Assembly (NCBI RefSeq): GCF_026340975.1
Contig: NZ_JAPEOS010000001.1
Location: 2,761,001-2,825,000, forward strand
Source of the DNA: Streptomyces sp. NBC_01214
GTDB lineage: Bacteria > Actinomycetota > Actinomycetes > Streptomycetales > Streptomycetaceae
Reading direction: 5' to 3'
Length of the DNA: 64,000 nucleotides
In this document: one piece after another, positions 1-8,653 of the stretch
Position numbering within the stretch: position 1 is the first letter of the stretch
How the letters are laid out: each line of letters starts with the position of its first letter
Translations under genes and position numbers: made by a program
Notes under the pieces: generated by a model
The model's input: the letters and a program-made list of their open reading frames with translations, nothing else
Told to the model about the DNA's origin: nothing
The model's database searches: none

Positions 1-225
1 TACGCCCCAAGTTCCGCCAGTTCCAGCCATCCAGTCCCGGACCACTACTGTCGATGCGGGCACTACGCCGCACCTCATCCGGCCCCGACACACACCCCTG
101 TGCCGGGACCGCATGGACCGATCGTCACTACACCGGCCCGATCGTTCCGCCCCGAACGGGCGACCGCCGCGAAGTGCCCTCTACGCCGCTTTGAACAAGT
201 GCCGGTTACAGGGAGTACTTCCAGC

Positions 226-1830
226 ATGAACCGCAAGACCATGGTGCTGACGGCCGCGGCCGGACTGCTCACCCCCGCGCTGGCCGCCTGCGGCAGCGCG
301 AGCGGCGGAGGAGCAGGATCCGGAGCGATCGTCGTCGGAACCACCGATCGGTTCGAGGCCGCAGACTTCGCTCCCGCCCCCTTCGACCCGGCCTACGCCT
401 ACGACGCCAGCACCTGGAACGTCCTGCGCCAGACCGTCCAGACGCTGATGCACACGCCGCGCGGCGGCGGCCAGCCCGTCCCCGAAGCGGCCTCCGCCTG
501 CCGCTTCACCGACGCCGGCAACGAGAGCTACCGCTGCACCCTGCGCCCCGATCTGAAGTTCGCCGACGGTGAGCCCCTCACCGCCAAGGACGTCAAGTTC
601 TCCATCGACCGCGTCCGCGCCATCAAGGACGAGAACGGCCCCTCCTCGCTGCTCTCCACCCTCGACAACGTCGAGGTCAAGGGCACCGACACCGTCGTCT
701 TCCACCTGAAGACCCCCGACGCGACCTTCCCGTTCAAGCTCTCCACCCCCGCCGCCGGCATCGTCAGCGAAAAGAACTACGACGCCAAGAAGCTCCGCGA
801 GGGCTTCGCCGTGGACGGCTCCGGCCCGTACACGATGAAGGCCGAGGTCAAGGGCAACCTGCTGGTCCGCGCCGTCTTCACCAAGAACCCGCACTACAAG
901 GGCGACCTCAAGCTGCAGAACGACAAGGTCGAACTGCGCACCTTCACCGACTCCCCGACCATGGGCAAGGCACTCACCGACGGGAAGATCCACATGGTCT
1001 CCCGCACCCTGTCGCCCGCCCAGATCACCGAGTTCAGCGCCCAGCCGCCCAAGGGCGTCAAGCTGGTCCCGATGCCCGGCCTGGAGATCCGCTACCTCGG
1101 CTTCAACACCGAGGCACCGGTCGTCAAGGACAAGGCCGTGCGCCAGGCGCTCGCCGCCGCCGTCGACCGCGGCCAGCTCATCTCCAAGGTCTACGGCAAG
1201 TCCGCCCAGCCGCTCTACTCGCTGGTCCCCACCACCGTGACGGGCCACGTCAACTCCTTCTACAACAAGTACGGCGAGGCCAACACGCCCAAGGCCGCCG
1301 CCCTGCTGAAGGAGGCCGGGATCAAGACCCCGGTCAAGCTGACCCTGCACTACACCAGCGACCACTACGGCGACGGCACGGCCGCCGAGTTCGAGGCCCT
1401 CAAGGCCCAGCTCAACTCCACCGGCCTGTTCGACATCACCGTCCAGGGCAGCGAGTGGACGGACTTCCGCCCCGCCCAGAAGAAGGGCGACCACGCCGCC
1501 TACGGGCTCGGCTGGTTCCCCGACTACCCGGACGCAGACAACTTCCTCGCCCCGTTCCTGGAGCAGGACAACTTCTTGGGCACGCCGTACGCCAACAGCG
1601 CGGTGCGCAGCAGGCTCATCCCCGAATCCCGGCGGGCGGTCGACCGCACGGTCGCCGTCCCCGCGATCACGGAGATGCAGGACATCGTCGCCGAGGACGT
1701 GCCCGTCCTGCCCCTGTGGCAGGGCAAGCAGTACGTCGCCGCACGCGACGGGATCACCGGAGTGGAGTGGTCGGTCAACGCCATCTCCGACCTCCAGTTG
1801 TGGGAGCTCGGCCGTGGCGTAAGCGGCTGA
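226..1830 (+). CDS. Peptide-type ABC transporter substrate-binding lipoprotein
   Basis: A 534-aa solute-binding protein of SBP family 5 (DppA/OppA type), expected to bind peptides or similar solutes outside the membrane. The N-terminus has a basic start, a hydrophobic stretch and the lipobox LAAC with Cys22, so it should be a lipoprotein. Family signatures include the SLADGE-like segment around LKFADGEPLTAKDVKFS and the C-terminal DYPDADNFLAPF and LPLWQGKQY blocks. ATG 226 is chosen because GGGAG lies 12 bases upstream and the signal peptide begins there; the frame stays open further upstream to 100. It is followed after 71 bases by a close paralogue, and no permease or ATPase gene is in the window. 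The substrate is unknown. Confidence 0.9.
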   Translation: MNRKTMVLTAAAGLLTPALAACGSASGGGAGSGAIVVGTTDRFEAADFAPAPFDPAYAYDASTWNVLRQTVQTLMHTPRGGGQPVPEAASACRFTDAGNESYRCTLRPDLKFADGEPLTAKDVKFSIDRVRAIKDENGPSSLLSTLDNVEVKGTDTVVFHLKTPDATFPFKLSTPAAGIVSEKNYDAKKLREGFAVDGSGPYTMKAEVKGNLLVRAVFTKNPHYKGDLKLQNDKVELRTFTDSPTMGKALTDGKIHMVSRTLSPAQITEFSAQPPKGVKLVPMPGLEIRYLGFNTEAPVVKDKAVRQALAAAVDRGQLISKVYGKSAQPLYSLVPTTVTGHVNSFYNKYGEANTPKAAALLKEAGIKTPVKLTLHYTSDHYGDGTAAEFEALKAQLNSTGLFDITVQGSEWTDFRPAQKKGDHAAYGLGWFPDYPDADNFLAPFLEQDNFLGTPYANSAVRSRLIPESRRAVDRTVAVPAITEMQDIVAEDVPVLPLWQGKQYVAARDGITGVEWSVNAISDLQLWELGRGVSG

Positions 1831-1901
1831 GCAAGGCAAAGACCGGCAGCGGGTGTCGCGGGCCGGAACAACGAAACAGTTCGACTGTGAAGGACGTTCG
1901 C

Positions 1902-3485
1902 GTGAATCGACGTAACCAGTGGCTGGCGGCCCCGCTCGGCGCAGCCACCGCCGCCGCGCTGCTCAGCGGTTGCGGTTCGACCGATGGCTCCAATGCCGGC
2001 AGCGGCAAGGGCGTGGTCATGGGCATATCCGACAAGGTGAAGTCCGTCGACCCGGCATCGGGCTACGACCCGGGCTCCTGGCTGCTGTTCAACAACGTCT
2101 TCCAGTCGCTGCTGAGCTTCCCCAAGGGCGGCACCACCCCCGAGCCCGACGCCGCCCAGGCCTGCGGCTTCGAGGGCGGTGACAGCAAGCTCTACAAGTG
2201 CACCCTGCGGGACGGCCTGAAGTTCAGCAACGGCCACAGCCTCACCTCGAAGGACGTCAAGTTTTCCTTCGAGCGCACCCTGAAGATCAACGACGCCAAC
2301 GGCCCGGCCGTGATGCTCGCCTCGATCGCGAGCATCGAAGCCCCCGACGACAAGACCGTCATCTTCAAGCTCAAGAACTCCGACGCCACCTTCCCCAGCA
2401 AGATCGCGTCGGGCGCCGGCTCCATCGTCGACCACGCCGAATACCCGGCCGACAAGCTGCGCGGCGACAACAAGGCCGTCGGCTCCGGCGTCTACAAGCT
2501 CGACTCGTTCGGCGAGAAGAGCGCCACCTTCTCCGTCAACGAGTCCTACAGCGGCAAGGCCAAGGCCAAGAACACCGGTGTCACGCTGAAGTTCTTCAAC
2601 GGCGACCAGGCCGGCCTCAAGACCGTCCTGGAGAGCGGCGACGTCGACTTCGCCTTCCGCGGCCTCGCCGCCAAGGACATCGCCGCCCTCGCCTCCAGCA
2701 AGACCGGCGACAACAAGGTCGACGTCGTCCAGGGCACCGGCGCCGAGGTCGAGCACATGGTGTTCAACGTCAACGACCCCGTCGTCGGCAAGCTCCCCGT
2801 GCGCAAGGCCATCGCCTACCTCATCGACCGCGAAGCGCTCGTCCGGGACGTGTACGCGGGCACCGCCACCGCGCTCTACTCCATCGTGCCCACCGGCATC
2901 GCCGGCCACACGACCCCGTTCTTCGACCGCTACGGCGGCACCCCGCAGATCGACAAGGCCAAGGCCGTCCTCAAGGCCGCCAACATCAACGGCAAGGTCA
3001 AGCTGACCCTGTACTCCACCCCGTCCCGCTACGGCCCCTCCACGGACCAGCAGTTCGAGGTCATCGCCAAGCAGCTCAACGACAGCGGCCTCTTCGACGC
3101 CGACGTCAAGTCCGTCGAGTTCGAGCAGTACGAGAAGGACATCCAGGCCGGCAAGTACGGCGTGTACGTGAAGGGCTGGGTGCCCGACTACCCGGACGCC
3201 GACAACTTCACGCAGCCGTTCTTCGGCCCGGACAACGTGCTGAACAACAACTACGACAACAAGGAGATCACCGGGACGATCATCCCGTCGACCTCCGCGA
3301 AGTCCGACCGCACGGCGGCCAACACCGACTACAACCGCCTCCAGGACATCGTCGCCGAAGAGCTCCCGCTCATCCCGCTCTGGCAGGGCAAGCAGTACGC
3401 CGTCACCCGCCAGAACGTGAGCGGCCTGCAGTGGTCCCTCGACGCCTCGACCGTCTTCCGCTTCTGGGAGATCAGCAAGGGCTGA
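1902..3485 (+). CDS. Peptide-type ABC transporter substrate-binding lipoprotein (paralogue)
   Basis: A 527-aa SBP family 5 lipoprotein and clear paralogue of the preceding gene, sharing blocks such as LKFSNGHSLTSKDVKFSFER, VPDYPDADNF and LPLIPLWQGKQYA. The signal peptide ends in lipobox LSGC with Cys24. GTG 1902 is preferred over GTG 1887 because GAAGGA sits at 1889-1894, at the right spacing for 1902. The two genes probably form a tandem duplication and may be co-transcribed, since only 71 bases separate them and I see no hairpin there. With no transporter membrane genes nearby, the partner permease is either upstream of the window or encoded elsewhere. The ligand is not predictable from sequence. 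Confidence 0.9.
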   Translation: MNRRNQWLAAPLGAATAAALLSGCGSTDGSNAGSGKGVVMGISDKVKSVDPASGYDPGSWLLFNNVFQSLLSFPKGGTTPEPDAAQACGFEGGDSKLYKCTLRDGLKFSNGHSLTSKDVKFSFERTLKINDANGPAVMLASIASIEAPDDKTVIFKLKNSDATFPSKIASGAGSIVDHAEYPADKLRGDNKAVGSGVYKLDSFGEKSATFSVNESYSGKAKAKNTGVTLKFFNGDQAGLKTVLESGDVDFAFRGLAAKDIAALASSKTGDNKVDVVQGTGAEVEHMVFNVNDPVVGKLPVRKAIAYLIDREALVRDVYAGTATALYSIVPTGIAGHTTPFFDRYGGTPQIDKAKAVLKAANINGKVKLTLYSTPSRYGPSTDQQFEVIAKQLNDSGLFDADVKSVEFEQYEKDIQAGKYGVYVKGWVPDYPDADNFTQPFFGPDNVLNNNYDNKEITGTIIPSTSAKSDRTAANTDYNRLQDIVAEELPLIPLWQGKQYAVTRQNVSGLQWSLDASTVFRFWEISKG

Positions 3486-3495
3486 CGCCACCGGA

Positions 3496-3562
3496 GCCGG
3501 GCCCGCCCAGAGCGGGCCCGGCCACGCACAGGGGGCCGTACGTGCACGCACGTACGGCCCCC
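3496..3562. terminator. Double hairpin terminator between convergent genes
   Basis: An 11-bp perfect stem (3496-3506 with 3512-3522) is followed by a second stem of up to 15 bp (3531-3545 with 3548-3562). They lie between the convergent binding-protein gene and the response-regulator gene, so they can serve both strands. Confidence 0.8.
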
Positions 3563-3589
3563 TCCGCGTTCGTCCGCGCCCGGCCGGAC

Positions 3590-4261
3590 CTACTGGGCCC
3601 CGGGGCGCACCAGACCGCTCTCGTACGCGTACACCGCCGCCTGGACCCGGTCCCGCAGCCCCAGCTTCGTCAGCACGTGCCCCACATGCGTCTTGACCGT
3701 CGTCTCGCTCACGAACAGATCCGCCGCGATCTCCGCGTTCGACAGCCCCCGGGACACCAACTTCAACACCTCGACCTCACGCTCGGTCAGCGTCCCCAAC
3801 GTGTTCGGAAGGCTCGCCTCACCCGACGGAAGATGCCCCGCGTACTTGTCCAGCAGCCGCCGCGTGATACTCGGCGCGAGCATCGCCTCACCCGCCGCGA
3901 CCACCCGGATCGCCTGCACCAGCTCGTTCGCCGGCGCATCCTTCAGCAGGAACCCGCTCGCCCCCGCCCGCAGCGCCTCCACCACGTACTCGTCCAGGTC
4001 GAACGTGGTCAGCACCAACACCTTCGCCGGCCCGTCGCGCTCCGGACCCGTGATCTGCCGGGTCGCCTCCACCCCGTCCATCCGCGGCATCCGGATGTCC
4101 ATCAGCACCACATCGGGCTGCAGCGCCCGCACCTGGTCCAGCGCCTGCAGACCGTCCCCGGCCTCACCGACCACCGCCAGGTCCTCCTCCGCCTCCAGGA
4201 TCATCCGGAAGCCGGTGCGCAGCAGCGGCTGGTCGTCGACCAGAAGGACGCGGATCGCCAC
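3590..4261 (-). CDS. NarL/FixJ-family two-component response regulator
   Basis: A 223-aa DNA-binding response regulator in the cytoplasm. The receiver domain (about residues 3-120) shows the acidic pair Asp9-Asp10, the phospho-acceptor Asp55 in VVLMDIRMPRMDG, and the conserved Lys in FLLKDAP. The C-terminal LuxR/GerE helix-turn-helix (about 150-215) includes LTEREVEVLKLVSRGLSN and SETTVKTHVGHVLTKLG. GTG 4261 is preceded on the minus strand by GAGG. No histidine kinase gene is adjacent, so it is an orphan here. It lies 64 bases downstream of the RecB-like nuclease gene on the same strand and could be read through from it. Its targets cannot be told from this sequence. Confidence 0.92.
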   Translation of the reverse strand: MAIRVLLVDDQPLLRTGFRMILEAEEDLAVVGEAGDGLQALDQVRALQPDVVLMDIRMPRMDGVEATRQITGPERDGPAKVLVLTTFDLDEYVVEALRAGASGFLLKDAPANELVQAIRVVAAGEAMLAPSITRRLLDKYAGHLPSGEASLPNTLGTLTEREVEVLKLVSRGLSNAEIAADLFVSETTVKTHVGHVLTKLGLRDRVQAAVYAYESGLVRPGAQ

Positions 4262-4325
4262 GGGGTCTACCTCGTATTCGTCGGACGGCTACGGCGGGCC
4301 CGTCCATTCTGCCCTGACACCAAGA

Positions 4326-5246
4326 TCAGGACTCCGCCGGGAGGTCCGCCTCCGACCGCGCCGGGGGCACATCCCGGCGGTAGCCGGGGGAGATCGTCAG
4401 AGGATAGGGCGGGGGAGTCCCCCCGAACTCCGGACACACCGCCCGATGATCACACCAGCCACACAGCTTCGTCGGCCGCGGCCGCCACTCACCCGACTCC
4501 GTCGCCTCCCGGATCGCCTCCCACAACGCCAGCAGCTTGCGCTCCACCCGCTCCAAATCAGCAACCACCGGGTCGTACGTCAGCACGTCCCCACTCCCCA
4601 GATACACCAGCTGCAGCCGCCGCGGCACCACCTGCTTCAGCCGCCACACCACCAGCGCGTAGAACTTCATCTGGAACAGCGCACCCTCGGCGTACTCCGG
4701 CCTCGGCGCCTTCCCCGTCTTGTAGTCGACGATCCGCACCTCACCCGTCGGCGCCACGTCCACCCGGTCGATGATCCCCCGCAGACGCAGCCCCGACTCC
4801 AGCTCCGTCTCCACGAAGAACTCCCGCTCCACCGGCTCCAGCCGCGTCGGGTCCTCCAACGTGAACCACCGCTCCACCAGCGCCTCGGCCTCCGTCAGCC
4901 ACCGCGCCAGCCCCGCCCCCTCGTCACCCTCCGGAAACAGCTCCGTCAGCTCCGGCTTCGACTCCAACAACCGGTCCCACTGCCCCGGAACCAACGCCTT
5001 CGCCCGCGGCGCCGTCCGCTCCTGCGCCGGATGATCGAAGAGCCGCTCCAGCACCGCATGCACCAGCGTCCCGCGGGTAGCAGCGGCACTGGGCTTCTCC
5101 GGCAGCCTGTCGATCACCCGGAACCGGTACAGCAACGGGCACTGCATGAAATCGCTCGCCCGCGAAGGGGAGAGCGAAGAAGGCGCCACAGCGCTCCGCG
5201 CATCGGCATCGGCTGCGCCAGGCACAGCACCAGGGCTCGTCGTCAT
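4326..5246 (-). CDS. RecB-family PD-(D/E)XK nuclease with Fe-S cluster cysteines
   Basis: A 306-aa single-domain nuclease of the RecB/AddB/Cas4 type (PDDEXK_1), likely acting on DNA ends in repair. The order of motifs is LSPSRASDF near the N-terminus, the conserved His in GTLVHAVLERLFD, then IIDRVD and IVDYKTGK, which supply the Asp and the D-x-K catalytic residues, then a Q-x3-Y motif in LFQMKFYALV. Four cysteines, Cys36, Cys262, Cys265 and Cys271, match the split 4Fe-4S arrangement of AddB and Cas4. ATG 5246 is chosen because the conserved part begins soon after it. In mycobacteria the homologue (Rv2119, from memory) also sits beside the tRNA m1A58 methyltransferase and the proteasome ATPase, so this is conserved synteny rather than chance. 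The actual substrate is unknown. Confidence 0.85.
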   Translation of the reverse strand: MTTSPGAVPGAADADARSAVAPSSLSPSRASDFMQCPLLYRFRVIDRLPEKPSAAATRGTLVHAVLERLFDHPAQERTAPRAKALVPGQWDRLLESKPELTELFPEGDEGAGLARWLTEAEALVERWFTLEDPTRLEPVEREFFVETELESGLRLRGIIDRVDVAPTGEVRIVDYKTGKAPRPEYAEGALFQMKFYALVVWRLKQVVPRRLQLVYLGSGDVLTYDPVVADLERVERKLLALWEAIREATESGEWRPRPTKLCGWCDHRAVCPEFGGTPPPYPLTISPGYRRDVPPARSEADLPAES

Positions 5247-5412
5247 GCACAAAACCCTACGACCCACCACCGACAGGACGCGCATACCATCGACGACGAC
5301 CCCCCTCGCACTGCATGATCGGAGCATCACAACCCGCTACCGCACCACCCGTACGCGAACAGAACACAGAACAGAACACACTGGAAACACCAGCACCGAA
5401 CGAAGGACAACC

Positions 5413-6612
5413 GTGGCAGACACCGACGAAACCGGCGAGCGCGCTGGTAGCCGCTCCGGACCGGGCGGCGGACTCCTCATGGGCCGCCCCTTCGGCGTAC
5501 CCGTCTACGTCTCGCCCAGCTGGTTCCTCGTCGCCGCCCTCATCACCTGGGTCTTCGGCGACCAGCTCGACCGCGTCCTGCCCGACCTCGGACCCGTCCG
5601 CTACCTCGTCTCCCTCTTCTTCGCCGTCGCCTTCTACGCCTCCGTCCTGGTCCACGAACTCGCGCACACCGTCGCAGCCCTGCGCTTCAAACTCCCCGTG
5701 CGCCGCATCCAGCTCCAGTTCTTCGGCGGAGTCTCCGAGATCGAAAAGGAATCCGAGACGCCCGGCCGCGAATTCGTCCTCGCCTTCGTCGGCCCCCTGC
5801 TCTCCCTCCTCCTCACCGGAGCCTTCTACCTCGGCATGAAAGCCGTCGACCCGGCCACCGTCCCCGGCGTCCTCCTCGCCGGCCTGATGATCTCCAACCT
5901 GCTGGTCGCCGCCTTCAACCTGCTCCCCGGCCTCCCCCTCGACGGCGGCCGCATGCTCCGCGCCGTCATCTGGGGCATCACCGGCAAACCCATGGCCGGC
6001 ACCGTCGCCGCCGCCTGGGTCGGCCGCGGCCTCGCCCTCGCCGTCCTCCTCGGCCTCCCCCTCCTCACCCACACCGGAGTCCTCGGCAACCGCACCGAGG
6101 AAATCGGCGGCATGAACACCGTCATGGACGCCCTGCTCGCCGCCATCCTCGCCGGCATCATCTGGACCGGCGCCGGCAACAGCCTGCGCATGGCCCGCCT
6201 GCGCGAACACCTCCCCGAACTCCGCGCCCGCACCCTCACCCGACGCGCCATCCCCGTCGAGAACGCCACCCCCCTCTCCGAAGCCCTCCGCCGCGCCAAC
6301 GAAGCCGGCGCCCGCGCCCTCGTCGTCGTCGACGGACAAGGCGACCCCACCGCCATCGTCCGCGAAACCGCCATCGCCTCCGTCCCCGAACACCGCCGCC
6401 CCTGGGTCGCCGTCAGCACCCTCGCCCAGGACCTCACCGACGGCATGAAGGTTTCAGCGGACCTCACCGGCGAAGAACTCCTCGACCACCTCCGCGCCAC
6501 CCCCGCCACCGAATACCTCGTCCTCGAAGCCGGCGGCACCATCTACGGCGTCCTGTCCACCCTCGACGTCGAAAAGGCCTTCGTGAAGGCCATGGCACGG
6601 CCCCAGTCCTGA
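5413..6612 (+). CDS. Site-2 protease family M50 metalloprotease with C-terminal CBS region
   Basis: A 399-aa integral membrane zinc protease of the S2P/SpoIVFB type, which cleaves transmembrane segments of regulatory proteins. Zinc ligands are His81 and His85 with Glu82 in HELAH, and Asp177 in NLLPGLPLDGG. Several hydrophobic helices span about residues 35-230. The last 150 residues resemble paired CBS motifs, such as the VENATPLSEALRRANEAGARALVVVD segment (shown here as two runs: VENATPLSEALR and RANEAGARALVVVD), as in mycobacterial Rip3. GTG 5413 is chosen because GAAGGA lies at 5402-5407; the open frame begins earlier at 5146. The gene is divergent from the RecB-like nuclease gene and 18 bases ahead of trmI. 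The substrate protein is not known. Confidence 0.9.
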   Translation: MADTDETGERAGSRSGPGGGLLMGRPFGVPVYVSPSWFLVAALITWVFGDQLDRVLPDLGPVRYLVSLFFAVAFYASVLVHELAHTVAALRFKLPVRRIQLQFFGGVSEIEKESETPGREFVLAFVGPLLSLLLTGAFYLGMKAVDPATVPGVLLAGLMISNLLVAAFNLLPGLPLDGGRMLRAVIWGITGKPMAGTVAAAWVGRGLALAVLLGLPLLTHTGVLGNRTEEIGGMNTVMDALLAAILAGIIWTGAGNSLRMARLREHLPELRARTLTRRAIPVENATPLSEALRRANEAGARALVVVDGQGDPTAIVRETAIASVPEHRRPWVAVSTLAQDLTDGMKVSADLTGEELLDHLRATPATEYLVLEAGGTIYGVLSTLDVEKAFVKAMARPQS

Positions 6613-6618
6613 AGCCAA

Positions 6619-6624
6619 TACACT
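6619..6624 (+). promoter_or_regulatory. Candidate -10 box of leaderless trmI transcript
   Basis: TACACT lies six bases ahead of the trmI ATG and no Shine-Dalgarno sequence is present in the 18-base gap after the previous gene. Transcription would start at or beside the A of the start codon. There is no convincing -35 element. Confidence 0.45.
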
Positions 6625-6630
6625 GGTCAC

Positions 6631-7527
6631 ATGTCCGAACCGACCGGTGCCGCCCGCCGACGCGGGCCCTTCGAGGTCGGGGACCAGGTACAGCTCACCG
6701 ACCCCAAGGGCCGCCACTACACGTTCACGCTCGAAGCCGGGAAGAATTTCCACACCCACAAGGGTTCCTTCCCGCACGACGAGCTGATCGGTGCTCCCGA
6801 AGGCAGCGTTGTCCGCACCACGGGCAACGTCGCATACCTCGCGCTGCGCCCCCTGCTCCCCGACTATGTCCTGTCCATGCCCCGCGGCGCCGCCGTGGTC
6901 TACCCCAAGGACGCGGGCCAGATCCTGGCCTTCGCCGACATCTTCCCCGGCGCACGCGTCGTGGAAGCGGGAGTGGGCTCCGGCTCCCTGAGCAGCTTCC
7001 TGCTGCGCGCCATCGGCGACCAGGGCATGCTCCACAGCTACGAGCGCCGCGCGGACTTCGCCGAGATCGCCACCGCCAACGTCGAACGCTACTTCGGCGG
7101 ACCCCACCCCGCGTGGCAGCTGACCGTCGGCGACCTCCAGGACAACCTGTCCGACACGGACGTCGACCGCGTCATCCTCGACATGCTCGCCCCCTGGGAA
7201 TGCCTCGAAGCGGTCTCCAAGGCCCTGGTCCCCGGCGGCATCCTCTGCTGCTACGTGGCCACCACCACCCAGCTGTCCAAGACCGTCGAGTCCATCCGCG
7301 AGATCGGCTGCTTCGCCGAACCGCAGCCCTGGGAATCGATGATCCGCAACTGGCACGTGGAAGGCCTCGCCGTCCGCCCCGACCACCGGATGATCGGCCA
7401 CACCGGCTTCCTCGTCACCGCCCGCCGCCTCGCGGACGGCGTCGAGCCCCCCATGCGCCGCCGCCGCCCCGCCAAGGGCGCCTACGGCGAGGACTACGAC
7501 GGCCCCGGCAGCGACCGCTCCGCATAA
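6631..7527 (+). CDS. trmI: tRNA (adenine(58)-N1)-methyltransferase TrmI
   Basis: A 298-aa class I SAM-dependent methyltransferase that makes m1A58 in the T-loop of tRNA. It has the N-terminal beta-barrel domain typical of actinobacterial and archaeal TrmI (about 1-75), then the SAM-binding motif VVEAGVGSGSLS and the motif DRVILDMLAPWE, followed by VPGGILCCYVATTTQ. The length fits the single-polypeptide homotetrameric enzyme (M. tuberculosis Rv2118c type). The C-terminal tail beyond residue 275 is Arg-rich and acidic and looks disordered. There is no ribosome-binding site, consistent with a leaderless message. The position next to the RecB-like nuclease and the proteasome ATPase is conserved in actinobacteria. 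Confidence 0.94.
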   Translation: MSEPTGAARRRGPFEVGDQVQLTDPKGRHYTFTLEAGKNFHTHKGSFPHDELIGAPEGSVVRTTGNVAYLALRPLLPDYVLSMPRGAAVVYPKDAGQILAFADIFPGARVVEAGVGSGSLSSFLLRAIGDQGMLHSYERRADFAEIATANVERYFGGPHPAWQLTVGDLQDNLSDTDVDRVILDMLAPWECLEAVSKALVPGGILCCYVATTTQLSKTVESIREIGCFAEPQPWESMIRNWHVEGLAVRPDHRMIGHTGFLVTARRLADGVEPPMRRRRPAKGAYGEDYDGPGSDRSA

Positions 7528-7557
7528 CGGCCCCGCAGACCGGCGCAGACCCAACAC

Positions 7558-7614
7558 AAAGGCGCTGTGGCACAGTTCCCCCGACCCACCCGGGAACTGC
7601 ACCACAGCGCCTTT
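7558..7614. terminator. Strong intrinsic terminator after trmI
   Basis: A long hairpin: a 12-bp outer stem (AAGGCGCTGTGG, 7559-7570, with 7602-7613), a 2x2 internal loop, and an 8-bp inner stem (CAGTTCCC with GGGAACTG). A run of T follows at 7611-7614. An A-rich start on the other side makes it potentially bidirectional. Confidence 0.85.
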
Positions 7615-7716
7615 TCGTTGTCCCGTGCACCAGCCCCGGACCCAGCCGTTCCACCACCCTGTGAGGTGTGGCACGATGCTGGCTCCTCGTCACCCTTCGC
7701 ACAGGAGACACCCCGC

Positions 7717-8328
7717 GTGACGCACAGCCACGCCGAGACGGCCCCGCTCCCGCACACCCTGGAGCACAGCCGCACCAGGCCCGTCCACTGGCTCGCCACG
7801 GCCACCGCCATGGCAGCCGTCATAGCCGCCGCAGGACTCGTACAGCCCGCCACCGGCACCCCGGCCACCGACACCACCACGACCGCCGCAGAACCGCCCG
7901 CGAACGGCCCGCAGGCCACCGCACCCGACCCGGCAGGGGTCACCTACCCCCTCGACTGCAAGGGCGCCCCGCAGACCGTCACCACCAGCGCCCAGGGCGA
8001 CCTCGACGGAGACCGCCGCCCCGAGACCGTGGCCGCCGTCCGCTGCGAAGCCGGCTCCGGCACCCCGCCCCACGCGATCTACGTACTCACCCAGGACCCG
8101 GCCCAAGGCACCCGCCCCCGCGTCGTCGCCACCCTGCTCGACACCGCGAAACGACAGACCGCCACCGAGCTCACCGTGCGCGACGGCCTCGTCACGGCAA
8201 CCCTCGTCGGCTACTCCTCACCCGACGTACCCCGCTACAGCCCCGACACGAAACAGCTCGCCAAGTGGCGCTGGCACGACGGAAAATTCCGCCAGGAGCT
8301 GACGGACTCGGCCGCCAGGAGTGTTTGA
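7717..8328 (+). CDS. Conserved secreted or membrane-anchored hypothetical protein
   Basis: A 203-aa protein I cannot assign to a function. It has a cytoplasmic N-terminus of about 25 residues, one hydrophobic segment at about residues 28-47 that could be a signal anchor or cleaved signal peptide, a Thr/Ala/Pro-rich linker, then a compact domain of about 130 residues. That domain begins with two cysteines and a DLDGDRRPETV segment that resembles the calcium-binding loops of FG-GAP/VCBS repeats. GTG 7717 is chosen because CAGGAG is at 7702-7707. Its stop is only 4 bases from the stop of the convergent ferredoxin gene, with no terminator between them. Presence next to the proteasome ATPase is probably positional only. 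Confidence 0.7.
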   Translation: MTHSHAETAPLPHTLEHSRTRPVHWLATATAMAAVIAAAGLVQPATGTPATDTTTTAAEPPANGPQATAPDPAGVTYPLDCKGAPQTVTTSAQGDLDGDRRPETVAAVRCEAGSGTPPHAIYVLTQDPAQGTRPRVVATLLDTAKRQTATELTVRDGLVTATLVGYSSPDVPRYSPDTKQLAKWRWHDGKFRQELTDSAARSV

Positions 8329-8332
8329 AGCG

Positions 8333-8653
8333 TCACTCCGCGTCGGGGCCGAAGACTTCCACCCTGTCCGAAACGCGCCTTACGTGAATGCAGTCACCCG
8401 GACATTCCTTCGCCGAGTCGACCACGTCCTGGAGCAGCGTCAGCGGAACCGGAGTGGTCGCCCCCGCGTCCTGCAGCAGCTCGTCCTCCGGGCTCTTCAC
8501 GTACGCCAGACCATCGATGTCCAGCTCGAACACCTCAGGCGCGTACTGCACGCAGATGCCGTCCCCGGTGCACAGGTCCTGATCGATCCAGACCTCGAGC
8601 GGCTCGCCGGCCTCGCCGCCGCCGCCCGTCGGAGCCTCCTGCTGCACGGTCAT
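8333..8653 (-). CDS. Single-cluster ferredoxin with Asp in the second ligand position
   Basis: A 106-aa acidic ferredoxin, an electron carrier in the cytoplasm. The cluster motif reads C-T-G-D-G-I-C with a distant Cys in ECPGDC, so the usual second cysteine of C-x2-C-x2-C is Asp. That pattern is typical of [3Fe-4S] ferredoxins that serve P450s, and is also found in [4Fe-4S] proteins with an Asp ligand. An insertion rich in acidic and hydrophobic residues (about 50-75) separates the two halves. ATG 8653 is supported by AGGAG five bases upstream on the minus strand; a TTG at 8857 in the same frame is rejected. The gene is divergent from arc. No P450 gene is nearby, so the partner is unknown. 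Confidence 0.88.
   Translation of the reverse strand: MTVQQEAPTGGGGEAGEPLEVWIDQDLCTGDGICVQYAPEVFELDIDGLAYVKSPEDELLQDAGATTPVPLTLLQDVVDSAKECPGDCIHVRRVSDRVEVFGPDAE

Noticed and set aside
1..225. A gene in the first 225 bases
   Set aside because: No frame with start, ribosome-binding site and plausible protein; most likely the promoter region of the first binding-protein gene.
3266..3289. Pseudogene or frameshift in the second binding protein
   Set aside because: The frame is intact from the signal peptide to the C-terminal signature blocks.
2198..4774. 858-aa open frame on the plus strand
   Set aside because: It runs across the second binding-protein gene, a double terminator and the response-regulator gene in an unrelated frame.
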